Positions 1 through 11,094 of a DNA stretch of 64,000 nucleotides are shown here, in pieces. The stretch comes from Amylostereum areolatum (taxonomy: Eukaryota; Basidiomycota; Agaricomycetes; Russulales; Stereaceae), in the NCBI GenBank assembly GCA_012932865.1, contig SAXG01000014.1:62001-126000 (forward strand), given 5' to 3'. The stretch's first letter is position 1; the number at the start of each line of letters is the position of its first letter. The notes under the pieces were generated by a model. It was not told the origin of the DNA and made no database searches. It worked only from the letters and a program-made list of their open reading frames with translations. A program made the translations under genes and the position numbers.

Positions 1-351
1 CGACGCGCTCCTGGACTCGACCGCGGACCCAGTGCTGGACGTCCTTTTTCTGGCAATGCGCGGCCGGAGTCGTCGGTACCGGACAAGGGAAATCAAGAAT
101 CGCGCTTTGATCGCTCATGAGAGGAAAGATGCTTGTGAGAAATGTTGTATAGCGAGATCCAGCGAGATGGGGTGGAGACAAGCCTACAAGGAATAAGACG
201 ACGAACAACGATCTCGCTGCGATCCATTTTGCCGTTCTCAGTCACGTGCAACTTGACAATGGCCCGAAAGCCCAACGACTCAATATTGCTTGCCCCATCC
301 CGATACTTCCTTTGCTCACGATCCCAGTCCATCTTATCCGGATATCTCACT

Positions 352-2421
352 ATGGAACACAGGCTCTGCGGCCCGCTGCCACCACGCGCGTTCGCAGACG
401 AATTTCTCCCACTCAAGTTGCCTGCCACTGGCAGTACGCAGAAGCTCCAGCTCCGAGTAGAGGGCGATGGGCACCCCTATACATCCCCAAAAGATTTCGT
501 AAGTATTTCCGAATATGTATGACCATTACCTCTCATAAAACCTCCACAAAGACCCGCCTTCTCGAAGCGTCGAATATCACCGCCCGTCTCGAATTCACCA
601 ACCCAATTGATCTTCGAAATGCCACCACCCACCAAGCTCGTCTACTTCCTCACATCGCCATCTCATCCTTGTCCGAAATTCCCTCCGAGAGCTCTCAAGG
701 CGCCACCTGGGATGCGTTCCTAGAAGTTCTCCCAGAAGGGGAGGATCCTTTCGAAGACCCATTGCCCACGGACGACACGCCTCCCCACAGAGTTGCGTTC
801 AACAAAGACTCACGCAAGGCGCTTAGACGGCGCCGGCGGGTCGCATTTCTTGCGTACGACATGTTCGGATCTCGCTCGCGGACGTTTGTCTTCTCAGGTC
901 TCATCATCGGCAACAATGCCCGCCTCATCCGTTGGGACAGAGCCGGCGCCGTCGTCACGGAGCTCTTCGACTGGCGGACGAAGGACAGCCCCTTGGCTAT
1001 TTTCCTTCATCATTTTGACTCCCTTTCGCCCACTGAACGCGGTCTGGATCCTACCGTCACCATACCGTCCCCCGACGAGATTTCCTTCGCTCGTGCAGCT
1101 TTCCAGCGCTCAAAAATTGCCGTTGAAGACGAAGACCACACGAGGCGGAAGTTCCGGGTCAGGGATGAGTGCACAAAGGAAGAGCGCTTCTACCTCGCAG
1201 GCCGCCCAGATGTATTCAGCCCCTCCCTCGCTGGCAAGGCTACGTCCGGCTACGCCGCGGTGGATCTGGCGGATGGAACCTGTGTCTGGTTGAAGGACAC
1301 ATGGAGGCTCGAACTTCCGCACGTGCGCAAGGAGGCCGACGTATATCGCCTTCTGGCCGGTGCCAACGTACCTCATGTTGCACCCTTCGTATGCGGCGGC
1401 GACGTCGAAGGCCAGAAGACCCGCAGCCACGAGTTCAGCGCGCACGGAGCCCGGGCCCATATCCATCATCGTGTCGTCCTAGGCGTCATTGGTCGCCCGC
1501 TGATGAGGTTCAATTCCACGCTGGAGCTAACCACAGCTGTTCGAGATGCTCTTGAAGGTGCATATCAACTACCCTTCTTTCCGAACGCACTCTCACTGTT
1601 TTTCGTCCAGCACACTCGAAAGCTTATACGGACCTGAACATTCTGCACGGCGATATCAGCGACCACAACATCCTGCTCTCCGAAGACGGACGCGGAATAT
1701 TGATCGACTGGGACCTGTCCATTGACGTTGAACGCGAGGAGCGCACTTCGCTCGCAGTATGTCTGGCTTTCTTCCTCCTCCTGAGACCTTAATTCTAATT
1801 CTGCACCAGGGGTCGTGGCAATTCATATCTGCGTCGCGTCTCGAGAGCCACGGAAAGAAGATCCACGGACTCAGCGACGATCTCGAATCCTTCGTCTACG
1901 TGCTCTTCTATCACCTCGTGCGGTATCGCCCGTCGGGCGTGTGGTCCATCGAAAGGTCCCTCAACGAAATATTCTATCCATACCGCCCCGGAGAGGAATG
2001 GTTCCACACCACGTATGGGAAAACCGGGTTCCTCAGCGGCGGCTATGTCTCCAACGAGCGCCTAGAGCTGTACCTCAACGTGAACCTCGCCCGCCTCATA
2101 CGTCAGCTTCGCTGTCTCTTCTACGCGGGCGTCTACGCAGACGACGACGACATCGAGCCGTGCTTTCGGTCGGTTGCATCGGAAAGGTTGAAGTCGTCGC
2201 GCTTCATCCTAGATCTCTTCGACACGGCGATCGCAGGTGCTGGCTGGCGTAGCGACGACGGTTGCCGAGATATGTTGAAGAAATCTGAAGACGGAAAGAC
2301 CAAGTCCTGGGACATCTGCGAGAAGGCGCCCATGACGAAACGGACGGCATCCGTTGTAATGAAAGACGGTCGATCACGGTCGACAAAACGACAACGCTGC
2401 TCTGGGCCCCTCCACCACTGA
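352..2421 (+). CDS. FunK1 fungal-type protein kinase (copy 1)
   Basis: This is a FunK1 kinase, a family expanded in mushroom-forming fungi whose substrates are unknown. Four exons join in frame: 352-498, 552-1557, 1611-1756 and 1810-2421. All three introns are 53 bp GT-AG, and the product is about 636 residues. The N-terminal region has the family stretch ARLIRWDRAG followed by GTCVWLKD. The catalytic loop HGDIS-DHN falls in the 146-bp third exon and is followed by an IDWDLS motif in the DFG position. The C-lobe has the DDLESFVYVLFYHL segment, and the last 30 residues are basic and Ser/Arg-rich. The start is uncertain: ATGs at 142 and 259 are in frame upstream, and 352 was chosen because the family-like part begins there. 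The gene converges on a second FunK1 gene 190 bp away. Family call is firm; function is inferred only from kinase motifs. Confidence 0.88.
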
Positions 2422-2611
2422 GTAGATGTGCCATGTCGATGACGGTAAAGGTCCAAGCTCAAGCGCTCCAGGTGGCGGCCACACTCGGCCGGATTAATGA
2501 TAGAGCAGTCCGAGGATGCACACTATTGGCTATGATACAGGCATGTAGTACAAAGTATGAGAATACGCCGAATGTACGTGTACGGAGAGTAGTCCATAGA
2601 GGAGCGAAATA

Positions 2612-4524
2612 TCACACGCCCTCTACTGACGTCGCCGACTCGGAAGATGACATCGAGCGGGACAAGGGACACTTCCTCTTCACCGAGACTAACGATTCGG
2701 ATTCTGAGTATCCGTCAAAGGCAGTCGACGCCGACCTCTTGCCCAAAGACACTCTGCTGGCGCCCCATATACCAACCGCTTTCTCCAATGCTGCCATCAC
2801 ATCCATGCTCCCATCGTCATCTGGCCACCCCTTCTTCTTGAGTGCAGAGTTGAACAGTCGGAGGACGCGGTTCGAAGACTGGAGAGTTTTGAGTGCAGCG
2901 CGCCGCGCCCGTTGTGTTACTGTGGAATTCGCGTATACGCCGCGCCAAAAGACCAACCGGAGTTGCTCGATGAGCAAGGCGCATGGCAGGGGAAGATATC
3001 CCTCGAAGGATGTGCTGGTCAGTAGGGCGTCGCAGAAGAACGACACCTTGTGGATGAAATTTTCGTCCGGGTCGTTGCGTCGTAGACCTGAGTAGTACAT
3101 TTTGTGGAGCTCGTAACGCAGACAGTGGATGCCGGTTGGTCGATAGTTGGCGAGGTGATAGACGAGGACGTGCAAGAATGACTCTAGGTCGTCGTGCAGA
3201 AGGTGTTCTGTTTCTTTGGGTTTGCGCATCAGACGTCCTGAGATGAATGACCATGTACCCTAATCTACCTGTCAGAAAAGCAGCACCACGAGGATATCAA
3301 GTACAAGGCTTACGATAATAGAGCCTTTTCTTCCAACGGCAATATCAAATGCGAGATCCCAGTCGATGAGGAGCCCACGCCCGTCGTCAGTAATGAGGAT
3401 GTTTCCCGCGCTAATGTCCCCGTGAAGTACGTTGACCTTCCTGTACGCCATTGCATGAGCTGGATTGGTATTGATTCAGAAAGGCGGCAGGAAGACGAAA
3501 GGAACAAAATCCCACCTTCAATAGCATCCCTAATCGACGTACACAGTTCATGCGTGCTCTTGAACGCGCCGAGCGGCCTCCCGATCGCGCTCAAGACGAG
3601 GCGGTAATGTCTGCGCTTTGGTAGGTCGGTCGGTGCGCAATTCCAAGGCGCGTCCAAGAAATCCTGGCACCGTGTGACTTGCGAGCCCACGTCGCCCGCA
3701 GACCGAAGCGAGGGAACGTTATGCACGTTCTGTTCATTGAGTCTGCGATATATGTCCCCTTCCTTGAAGAAAGATGGTGTATCGTGTCGCCATACATCCT
3801 TGAGCCAGACTAACGACCCGTCGCGCAAATCGACCGCGACGTATCCACGAGAATTGATACCGAAAAGTCGATCGTTGATCGCTTGAGGGTCAGAGATGAC
3901 GTAGAATGTATCTTCTCCAGAGACGTCGTCGTGGACGGAAACCTTGCGCAACGGGGCATCAGGAGGAATGTGGAAATGGGTGGAAGTGGAAAAGGCGGCG
4001 CGGGCGGTGGCGGCTTCGTCGTTGGATGGGAAGGAAAAGGAGATATCATGGCCCCGCTCCTCGTCCGGCATTTGGTCAAAACGCCACAGAAACTGGAGAA
4101 GGGGGCTGTCGTCGGAGGTGTAGTCGAATCGTTCCGTGACGACAATCCCGGAGCGGTCCCAGCGTAACAGTCGAGCACCCTCGTCACTGATGAGGATGGA
4201 AAATATGAAAGCACGGGGATGAGATGCGAGGACATCCTTGATGACTGTTCCGTGTTCTTGAAGGATGCTGATCGCTTTGGAAGATGTACGTTGGAATTTG
4301 AATCGTAGATGATCCGTAGTCGGGATAGGGTCGCGGAACGGGTCGGACCGAGTGTATTCCATGACAAGCTCAATGGGTGGAGATAATTCTGCCGGGAGGG
4401 TGCTTGAATCTCTTGAAAGAGCGTATACGCGGGAGCATGCATCGACATTGGCAGATCCTGTGCCACCGGGAGAGGACGAAAAAGTGAGGTGGGTACAAAA
4501 GCCAGGATTGTCGACACGGAGGAC
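2612..4524 (-). CDS. FunK1 fungal-type protein kinase (copy 2, first exon unresolved)
   Basis: This is a second FunK1 kinase, facing copy 1 tail to tail. Exons 4524-3516, 3459-3314 and 3259-2612 join in frame, with introns of 56 and 54 bp. The middle exon is 146 bp, exactly as in copy 1. Visible motifs are ARLLRWDRSG, GSLVWLKD, the catalytic loop HGDISAGN, IDWDLA, and the C-lobe DDLESFLHVLVYHL. The C-terminus is Ser-rich with a basic cluster. A 54-bp intron (4525-4578) probably separates one more 5' exon, whose start I could not fix; the ATG at 4362 would give only a shortened protein. The two copies differ widely in sequence, so this is an old duplication or two separate family members, not a recent tandem copy. 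Confidence 0.85.
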
Positions 4525-4579
4525 CTAATGAGTGAAATAATTAGGAGATATCCATGTAGAGCCGAGAGTTATGCACACC

Positions 4580-5758
4580 GGACGCTTTCCTCCCCGCGAT
4601 GTGCGCAACTTAAACGGCTGCCGCGAAGGAGGCGAACTTGAAGCACCTCTCAAGCACCTCTCGCTAGAAAATTGGTCACAAATTCAGAGAGAGGCATCGG
4701 GCCTATGCATTTGAGAGACATTGTCGTGTGTAGCTGTAAGGATATGTGAGCCATAGCGGATTTTCTGGAAGGGTTTAGAGGATGACAACAAGTAGACGAA
4801 GAGTGCAAACTGAGTACTGACTCTCAGTGACGGTCAAATAAGTCATTTGAAACTCCGACGCGGCATTGTTCTCCACGTCACGTGAACATAATATTTGTCG
4901 GCCGGCGGCCGCTTTCCGGGTCCATTGCGAGAAAGAGGCCCAACATACCTTCTGGATACATGAAAAGGACGCCCTGAAAGAATCAACACTGGATGATCTA
5001 TCCAAGATATCGTAGTCGTTACTGTACGTGCGCATACAATGATAGTGGGTCGGCATATGCCACTGTCAACTGATCGCCTCAACGAAGGATCGAGAAACCG
5101 ACAAAAAGTATATAGACCTGCGAAAGTGAGCTACGTTAGAGGTTTGATGCCCGCCACACGTCGCCAAGTACTCACTAATGTTGAGAAATCTGTGATGCCG
5201 ACCATCCAAACGATGTACGAAACCCATCCTGCCTCTCCATCTCTCATCAGAATTCTTGGTTCGTTGTTTGGTGTATGACTTGTGTCCATGTCTGTTTCAG
5301 TTTGAATCAACCTCCACCGGTACGTCGTATGAGAGATACGTACAGAAAGTCAAAAATATCGAGGCAGCGGTTCGGATGCGGATCGCGAGCTGGGCTTCCG
5401 AACGAGGCATGTCTAGTGAAGCATCGTGTCGGACAGGTCCAGGAAAGATTCGCGAGCATTCTGATTCCCACCTTTGAAATCCTCGAGCCTCTTCATCAAG
5501 CATAGACAATCTTCACGGGCGAAAATGCGGGTGGCCGGGCTATGAAGTGATTCTGCCAAGGTATGGGTGTCTGACCAGTTGTTGGTCAAAATTGAAAGAC
5601 GTCACCTCCGTGTGCCATGACGAGAAGGTCCATCGCGTTCGACAGCACATGGGAAAGAAACGTGTGGTGGAAGTGGGCAGGATGGTCGTGGACGAAGGAC
5701 CAGTAATGACGACAAGCTTTATCATCGAGATCTTCATGTAAACACCGATGGAGCAGTG
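4580..5758. other. Intergenic stretch, no gene recognised
   Basis: About 1.2 kb with only short overlapping frames and no motif I recognise. It should hold the promoter and possible first exon of the FunK1 copy 2 gene and the 3' end of the minus-strand gene that follows. Confidence 0.5.
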
Positions 5759-6466
5759 TCAGAAGGATATGCTATAATCTAGGGGGAAAGACGTGCCATA
5801 ATCTGAGGTGGGCTCCGACTCGTGGCTGAGCACGCAAGGACCGGTAAGGCTTACGACCTGCTCTTCGTGGTTGATCCAAACGACGTCGGCCCGCTCTCCG
5901 TCGAACCCTCTCAACCACATTTCCCACCCTCCTTTAGGAGACACGGTGACAACGTACTCACAAACGCGCTCCAAATTCGCTGGATCCCGCAAATCGACGT
6001 TCGTTACCAGATGCAGCTCCGGATTCGAGAAGTAAACCGCCCCAGACCGCGGTGGGATGCGATGCAAACACCATCGGTGTCGCTCGTAGGGCTTGAGGTC
6101 ACCTGTATGGAAGGACTCCGTTGCGATGAGGTGGTGGTCATTGTAAGATGGCGTTCCTGAAAGGCTGTCGGACGTGAAAGCAGTAGAGGATGGCAGCGAG
6201 GTCGTGGATCCGCCTGGACCGTGGCTTGACGCCACCGTCGTCTCGTTACTGTCGAAAAAGCCTGGTCGAAGTTGTACACACGTGGAGCCTCCGTTAACAC
6301 AGTATGGGTTACTAGTGGTGTACACCAGGATGTCAGAATTATACGGTCGCGCTCGAAAAGGAAGGACACACTTGTCATGGCACTGATGATGAGCTCCCGC
6401 AAGAACAGACCGCGACGTCGAAGGAGATATCGGCACGCTCGACGCTCTGCTTCGCGCTGTGAACAA
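5759..6466 (-). CDS. WW-domain-like uncharacterised agaricomycete protein (model approximate)
   Basis: This frame carries a stretch that resembles a WW-like protein family common in mushroom fungi. It reads PYERHRW, then GAVYFSNPELHLVTNVDLRDP, and about 50 residues later VVWINHEEQVVS, mimicking the paired Trp/His-Asn pattern of WW repeats. The N-terminal 90 residues, Ser/Thr-rich, probably include unspliced intron, since family members have several small exons. The true start may lie nearer 6640. Function in this family is unknown. It runs in the same direction as the next gene upstream. The call rests on remembered family resemblance and was not checked by alignment. Confidence 0.45.
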   Translation of the reverse strand: MFTARSRASSVPISPSTSRSVLAGAHHQCHDKCVLPFRARPYNSDILVYTTSNPYCVNGGSTCVQLRPGFFDSNETTVASSHGPGGSTTSLPSSTAFTSDSLSGTPSYNDHHLIATESFHTGDLKPYERHRWCLHRIPPRSGAVYFSNPELHLVTNVDLRDPANLERVCEYVVTVSPKGGWEMWLRGFDGERADVVWINHEEQVVSLTGPCVLSHESEPTSDYGTSFPLDYSISF

Positions 6467-6674
6467 TCGGGCTCTGCAGATACCAGAACGTTTGGAGTGT
6501 CCTGTGAGTAGCGATCTTCATGTCGACCTATCGAAAGAACGGACCTTGAGCCGGAGCGAGACGTTGTGTGTCCCGTCGTGTCGTCCTGTAAAACACGGGG
6601 GAGTTTCGAGCCCGCGACGCTGAGCATACCTGATCAGTACAGTGTCTGCGCGTGGTAAGAACGAATGCGAGGGC

Positions 6675-7775
6675 TCACAATTGAGGCACCGAAAGGGATT
6701 CGACGGATTCGTACGAGATAGGCGCTATATTTCCTACCAGAGCCCCCCCTGCCTCGTAGTCTTCCCGCGTGAATTCGGCACTGGCCAGCCCCGTTGTTTG
6801 CTCTGGACCCTTCCTCGAGCTCTTGGTGCCTCTCGAGTGTCGTACGCTCCAAATTGTGTGGTGTTCGGCGGGGGGACTGGTGGGGACCAGAGGGAGTCTG
6901 TTGGTTAGGAGCTGTTTGTGCAAGAACAGACGCCGGGGCTTGGCAGATATGTATCGGATGAAAAGACACTGGTCGATGGCGGTGTTCAGCGGCTCATCGA
7001 GCTCGGACGCCATGGAGGAAGGGCCCCAGTTGCTCTGAACCACGACGCTCTGCGCGTTCGTCCATCGTATACCAGACACGCGCCTGGGTGCGCCTGACGT
7101 GAAGTCGACGTGCAGCTCGGAAGTAATACCACGTTCGGCGCTAGCAAACACGATATTTGCCCACGAAGCCGTAAGGTCGCGGCCCGTGACGAGGATGATA
7201 TCCTCCATACGCAACCCGAGACCGCGCCGTTCGGAAAGAGCGAGCCATCGATCGGAGTGTTCGAGAACGTAGTCCTGGTATCGTTTCCACCCGCGGGCGT
7301 TTTCGCAGACCATTTTCTCGAGGATAGCTAGCGCAGCGGAGGGCTTTCCTGTTGATGTGAAGGTGATCTCGCCATCAACAAACGGGGCCCTGACGAATAC
7401 GAAAGTTATGTTGTTGCGCGCGGAATGTGATCGCGGAACGCACCCTGAATCTCCACCAAGACCTGGTCCTGCTACACGAACTCCAGTCGAATGGAATACC
7501 TGTGGGTGTAAGGAAGATACATAAACGTCAAGTTCGATGCCGATGGGCTGATATTGCTCGGGGAGATCTTTCGACTGCTCTGGATGATCCTCCAAGAGAT
7601 GCACGTTGAACAACCTATGGAAGGCACCGCGGAAGATGTATCCGACGTCGCCTATTTGCACGGGCTTCCCGCGGACGCATACGTCTGGACCTTCCAGTGG
7701 GAGTATTGGGTTCCGAAGAGGGTAACCGCGGTCAAAAGAGTAGAGTGCTTCAGCGTATACCGCTTGTGCACTCAT
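6675..7775 (-). CDS. Uncharacterised agaricomycete protein with GDVGYI motif
   Basis: A 366-residue open frame of a type I recognise only as a widespread hypothetical protein of Agaricomycetes. Hallmarks are IGDVGYIFRGAFHRLFN near residue 40, a central RYQDYVLEHSDRW, the block MEDIILVTGRDLTASWANIVFA, and DQCLFIRYISAKPRR near residue 275. No signal peptide or membrane segment is seen. A 110-bp GT-AG candidate inside the frame would break it, so I kept the frame continuous. The last 80 residues look non-homologous and may contain retained intron. The biochemical role is unknown. It lies head-to-tail with the WW-like frame, about 200 bp apart. Confidence 0.6.
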   Translation of the reverse strand: MSAQAVYAEALYSFDRGYPLRNPILPLEGPDVCVRGKPVQIGDVGYIFRGAFHRLFNVHLLEDHPEQSKDLPEQYQPIGIELDVYVSSLHPQVFHSTGVRVAGPGLGGDSGCVPRSHSARNNITFVFVRAPFVDGEITFTSTGKPSAALAILEKMVCENARGWKRYQDYVLEHSDRWLALSERRGLGLRMEDIILVTGRDLTASWANIVFASAERGITSELHVDFTSGAPRRVSGIRWTNAQSVVVQSNWGPSSMASELDEPLNTAIDQCLFIRYISAKPRRLFLHKQLLTNRLPLVPTSPPAEHHTIWSVRHSRGTKSSRKGPEQTTGLASAEFTREDYEAGGALVGNIAPISYESVESLSVPQL

Positions 7776-8586
7776 CTGCCAGCAAGCGCTTTGGTGGGGG
7801 CGTTAGACGGATACTTCAACAGACTGCTTGGTATCCCATCCTTATAAGATGTACAGTGAGGCGGTGATGCGCTGTCGAGGGTCGGCACCGGGTGTACGTA
7901 CTCGCAAATGTCAGGTGGAGCTCGAATACTATTACAGCAGCACTGCCATCTGGGAAACTTGTCCTTATCTCGTCGTGGTCAATGCAGGGGATCTGCCTCG
8001 CAGCTTTGGTCAAATCCGGTGCCCGCGAGGACCACCGCCTTCACGGTTGGGGGTGGGGGCGGAAACAGAATCTGATGGCGAGCGTCGACTTTCGAGTCAT
8101 AGGAGGTATGCCAGCAACGATGTAAGTACCGTGGTGAAGATTGTAGGTGTACGTGCCATAAAAGAGTATGTGTCGTCGTTTGGCCGTCATCACTCCTGAT
8201 CTCGTCGACCGTTCAGTATACTCTAGCAGTTGGACGAAAGAGTAGGTCAAGATAGTATCTTATAGGAGAGAATATCAACCACGTACTTCTAACTTAATAG
8301 TATCCCCGTGCTATGGGGCCCGCCCCACTTCTGCTGCCCAGCGCTCATCATCCTCCCCATCCTCATCGACGAAAGGGTGTAGGTAATACTAGGTATCACG
8401 GTGCACAGCCGGCGATTCCGCAATGAAGGATAACCTTGTCCAAAATGATAAGAATATTAGAATACTGTCTGTGCGTCCTCTTCCTTTCCCTTGTACCTTG
8501 AGGCTAAACCGGGCGGAGACTGAGACTCACTGAGAGTCAGTCTTGCTGCTGCTCATCTTCACCGGTGTTCCCCGTAGGTCCCTCGT
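7776..8586. promoter_or_regulatory. Divergent intergenic region
   Basis: This 0.8-kb gap separates the start of the GDVGYI gene (minus) from the start of the MYND gene (plus) and so should hold both promoters. I could not identify a specific regulatory motif in it, and no other gene was recognised. Confidence 0.4.
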
Positions 8587-8625
8587 TTGTTATTCCAACT
8601 CAACTACCAAAACACTTGGAAAAAC

Positions 8626-9522
8626 ATGTCGAAGACAATGGAGCGCGATGCTCTCAAGCGAACCGTCACGATGGCCGACGGGCTCGCCGAAGCAGCGCGA
8701 ATCTACGTCCCACAGGCGTTGCCCGTCGACGTCGACTGGACCCCCTCCCAAGTTGCCGACTTCGAGCTCTATCTCGACCAAATTTCCGAACCGCATTTTT
8801 CTCGGGAAGCTTCTGAGCTCGTCTACCTCGCCTTTTCCGCCAAGCACCTCCCCGCCCTCGTCTCCACCCTTCGCGCGCTCTCGCCCACAACCCAGCCCCG
8901 CGCGCGTTCCATCCTAATCCAACTCCTCGCATTCCTCCCCAACCCCGACCAGAGGAACCATTACTTTCGCAAATTTCTCACATCGCCCCTCGCCGTCGGC
9001 CTGCCCGACTTCGTCGCCTCTGCGTTCGCCGACGGAGACGGCCTCGAATGGATGCAGCGACACAGCGGGCCTGGCTACGTCTGCTCGCTCCTATCTCATA
9101 TGGTCAGGTGGTGCGATGTCGCGATGGGCGACGACAAGCAGGCCGCCATCTCTCTCCCTCAGCGCACCGCCGTCCTGCGCAAAATCGCCGACATACGCGC
9201 AGACGAGGCCGCGTTCAAGTCGCTCGACAAACGCCAGCGCGAGCTCGAGATCCCGTTCCTCGAGGGGACTCTCAAGCAGGTTAATGCTTTCATCGAGATC
9301 AACCCGCACCATCCGGCGTCGTTCATCCTCTCCCAGCGTTCCCATCTCGAAGGTCGGATCCCGGGGGTGGCGTACTGCGGCCTGGATACGTGCATGGAGG
9401 ATACGGAGGATGACGAACTCCAGGCGTGCTCGAGGTGCAAGATGGTGAAGTACTGTGGAAGGGAGTGTCAGACCAAAGCGTGGAAGACACACAAGTTCCG
9501 GTGCTTTGCACCGACGTTTTGA
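8626..9522 (+). CDS. MYND-type zinc-finger protein
   Basis: An intronless 298-residue protein ending in a MYND finger. The finger uses the spaced cysteines YCG-DTC, ACSRC, KYCGREC, then Q-AW-HK-RC in the last 45 residues, which fits a two-zinc MYND fold. The upstream 250 residues are predicted helical and match no other domain I know. Stand-alone C-terminal MYND proteins of this layout are numerous in basidiomycetes and are thought to mediate protein-protein contacts. An in-frame ATG at 8587 would add 13 residues; 8626 was preferred because the sequence after it is typical cytosolic protein. The location is probably cytosol or nucleus, as no targeting signal is visible. Confidence 0.8.
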   Translation: MSKTMERDALKRTVTMADGLAEAARIYVPQALPVDVDWTPSQVADFELYLDQISEPHFSREASELVYLAFSAKHLPALVSTLRALSPTTQPRARSILIQLLAFLPNPDQRNHYFRKFLTSPLAVGLPDFVASAFADGDGLEWMQRHSGPGYVCSLLSHMVRWCDVAMGDDKQAAISLPQRTAVLRKIADIRADEAAFKSLDKRQRELEIPFLEGTLKQVNAFIEINPHHPASFILSQRSHLEGRIPGVAYCGLDTCMEDTEDDELQACSRCKMVKYCGRECQTKAWKTHKFRCFAPTF

Positions 9523-10336
9523 TCGGAAGGGAAATGCTCGAAGGTCCGTGGCTTCATTCCATCCCCTTGTACTGCTCTCAATATGCACCGTCTTTCTAGG
9601 ACATTTCCTCGTCCCTGTCCGATCGTCCTGACGTGAAGCCTTGAACTGTACATTTCGTACGTGCATGCGCCATCTACATACGTGTACTAGTATCTTCTGC
9701 ACCAAATCTGTCTTCATCTAGTCCACTCAATGACCCAGCACGTCCATACTTACATCGCCGCTATCTGCTACTTACGTCCATGTACTATACTGTATAATTC
9801 ATTTTGCCATCAACCATCTGTTTTTTTCGCGGTGATTTGACGAACATACTTCACGACTGAGGCTCGATGCCGCGACGCACATATGGTACACTTACCTTCT
9901 TCGACAGACTTGAACTCAATGGGCACGAACCTTTGAGTTGAGTCTCACATTGCTCAGCCAAACTGCATTCAAGACACTCAGATGGACAAATTCGTGCGTC
10001 CGAGCCCGGACCCATGATGACGTCACTGCTCAAGCTCGCACAACGCACGTCTAACCATGTCACGCGAAGCGACACCCAGAAGCAGACCAAACCCACACTC
10101 AGCCGTCTTCACCGTGAGTCAAACTCGGACTGATCAGTGATCTTACCGACATCGAATCGTCGACTGCCTCACGATCCCACAGCGATGAACGAAGCAAAGA
10201 GCGGCTTGTAATTAGGGGTTGATGTAGGTAGTGCGAGAGTAGGAGGGAGGTAGGGTAATTACACGCATCCGTAAAGAGCCCAAAAAGCCATGAAATCCAC
10301 GTTGCGAGCCCACAGAATCTGCTCACGAACAGGCGC
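9523..10336. other. Intergenic stretch, no gene recognised
   Basis: This lies between the 3' ends of the MYND gene and the secreted-protein gene, so it is expected to hold two 3' untranslated regions. No coding frame with family features is visible. Confidence 0.5.
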
Positions 10337-11094
10337 TTAGAGAGCGAGCACCTTGATCAGCGCAGTGAGCTGGAGGCTGATGATGGAGGAAGTGCAGCCG
10401 CCGAGGAGGTTCACGAGGAGCCCGACGGAGACCGACAGGACGCCGGTAAGGTGCGCGCAGACGACGGTGACGAGCGAGGCAAGGACGTCGCTGCACGGGA
10501 ACGTTAGACGACACTGATGACCGCGACGAGGGAGGAGACGTACGCAAGAACGGAGACGGAGGCACGGACAGCGACCTGGTCAACACCGGCGATGACGTAG
10601 ATGCGGGCGAACGCAGAGACGACGACCTGAAAGCCCAACACGTTAGCCCGCAGCGTAGAAAAAGGAGCGCGGGGGCACTTACGCTGATGACACCAGACAG
10701 GAGGACGAGGAGGTCACCGGCGCCAACGGTGCCCGTGGGGAGCGCCTTGATGGCGTCGACGGCAACCGAGACGTCCAACTTCACGTCGAGGGCGACGTTG
10801 GTGATCTGGTCCTTGGAGAAGTTATCCAAAGTCACGCTCGCTGCATACGCCGTCAGCCATGGCCACCCTCAGCCGAAACGAGGAAATGCGCGTACCGAGG
10901 ACATCGACCTTAGCCTCGACACTGGCGTGGAGGCCAGTCAGAATGCTCGTCACGTCGCTGCCGGAAGCAGAGGTGGACGGGGGAGCCGCAACGGCGCCGT
11001 ACGACGCGGGGGTGCCGTAAGCGGCGGGCATCGCGGAGGCGAGGGTGCCGAAGGCGACGGCGGCGACGGTAGCGATCTTGGCGAAGGAGAACAT
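10337..11094 (-). CDS. Small secreted protein, four exons
   Basis: Exons 11094-10896, 10840-10683, 10626-10544 and 10490-10337 join cleanly (introns 55, 56 and 53 bp) into a 197-residue protein. Residues 1-21 form a clear signal peptide ending in the ASA motif. A short Ala/Pro/Ser linker follows, then a mature domain dominated by Val, Leu and Ala with amphipathic periodicity. There are only two cysteines in the C-terminal third, so it is not a hydrophobin. Alanine- and valine-rich secreted proteins of this design are common in polypores and have no known activity. The product is probably extracellular or wall-associated. Splice sites and frame are well supported; function is unknown. Confidence 0.75.
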
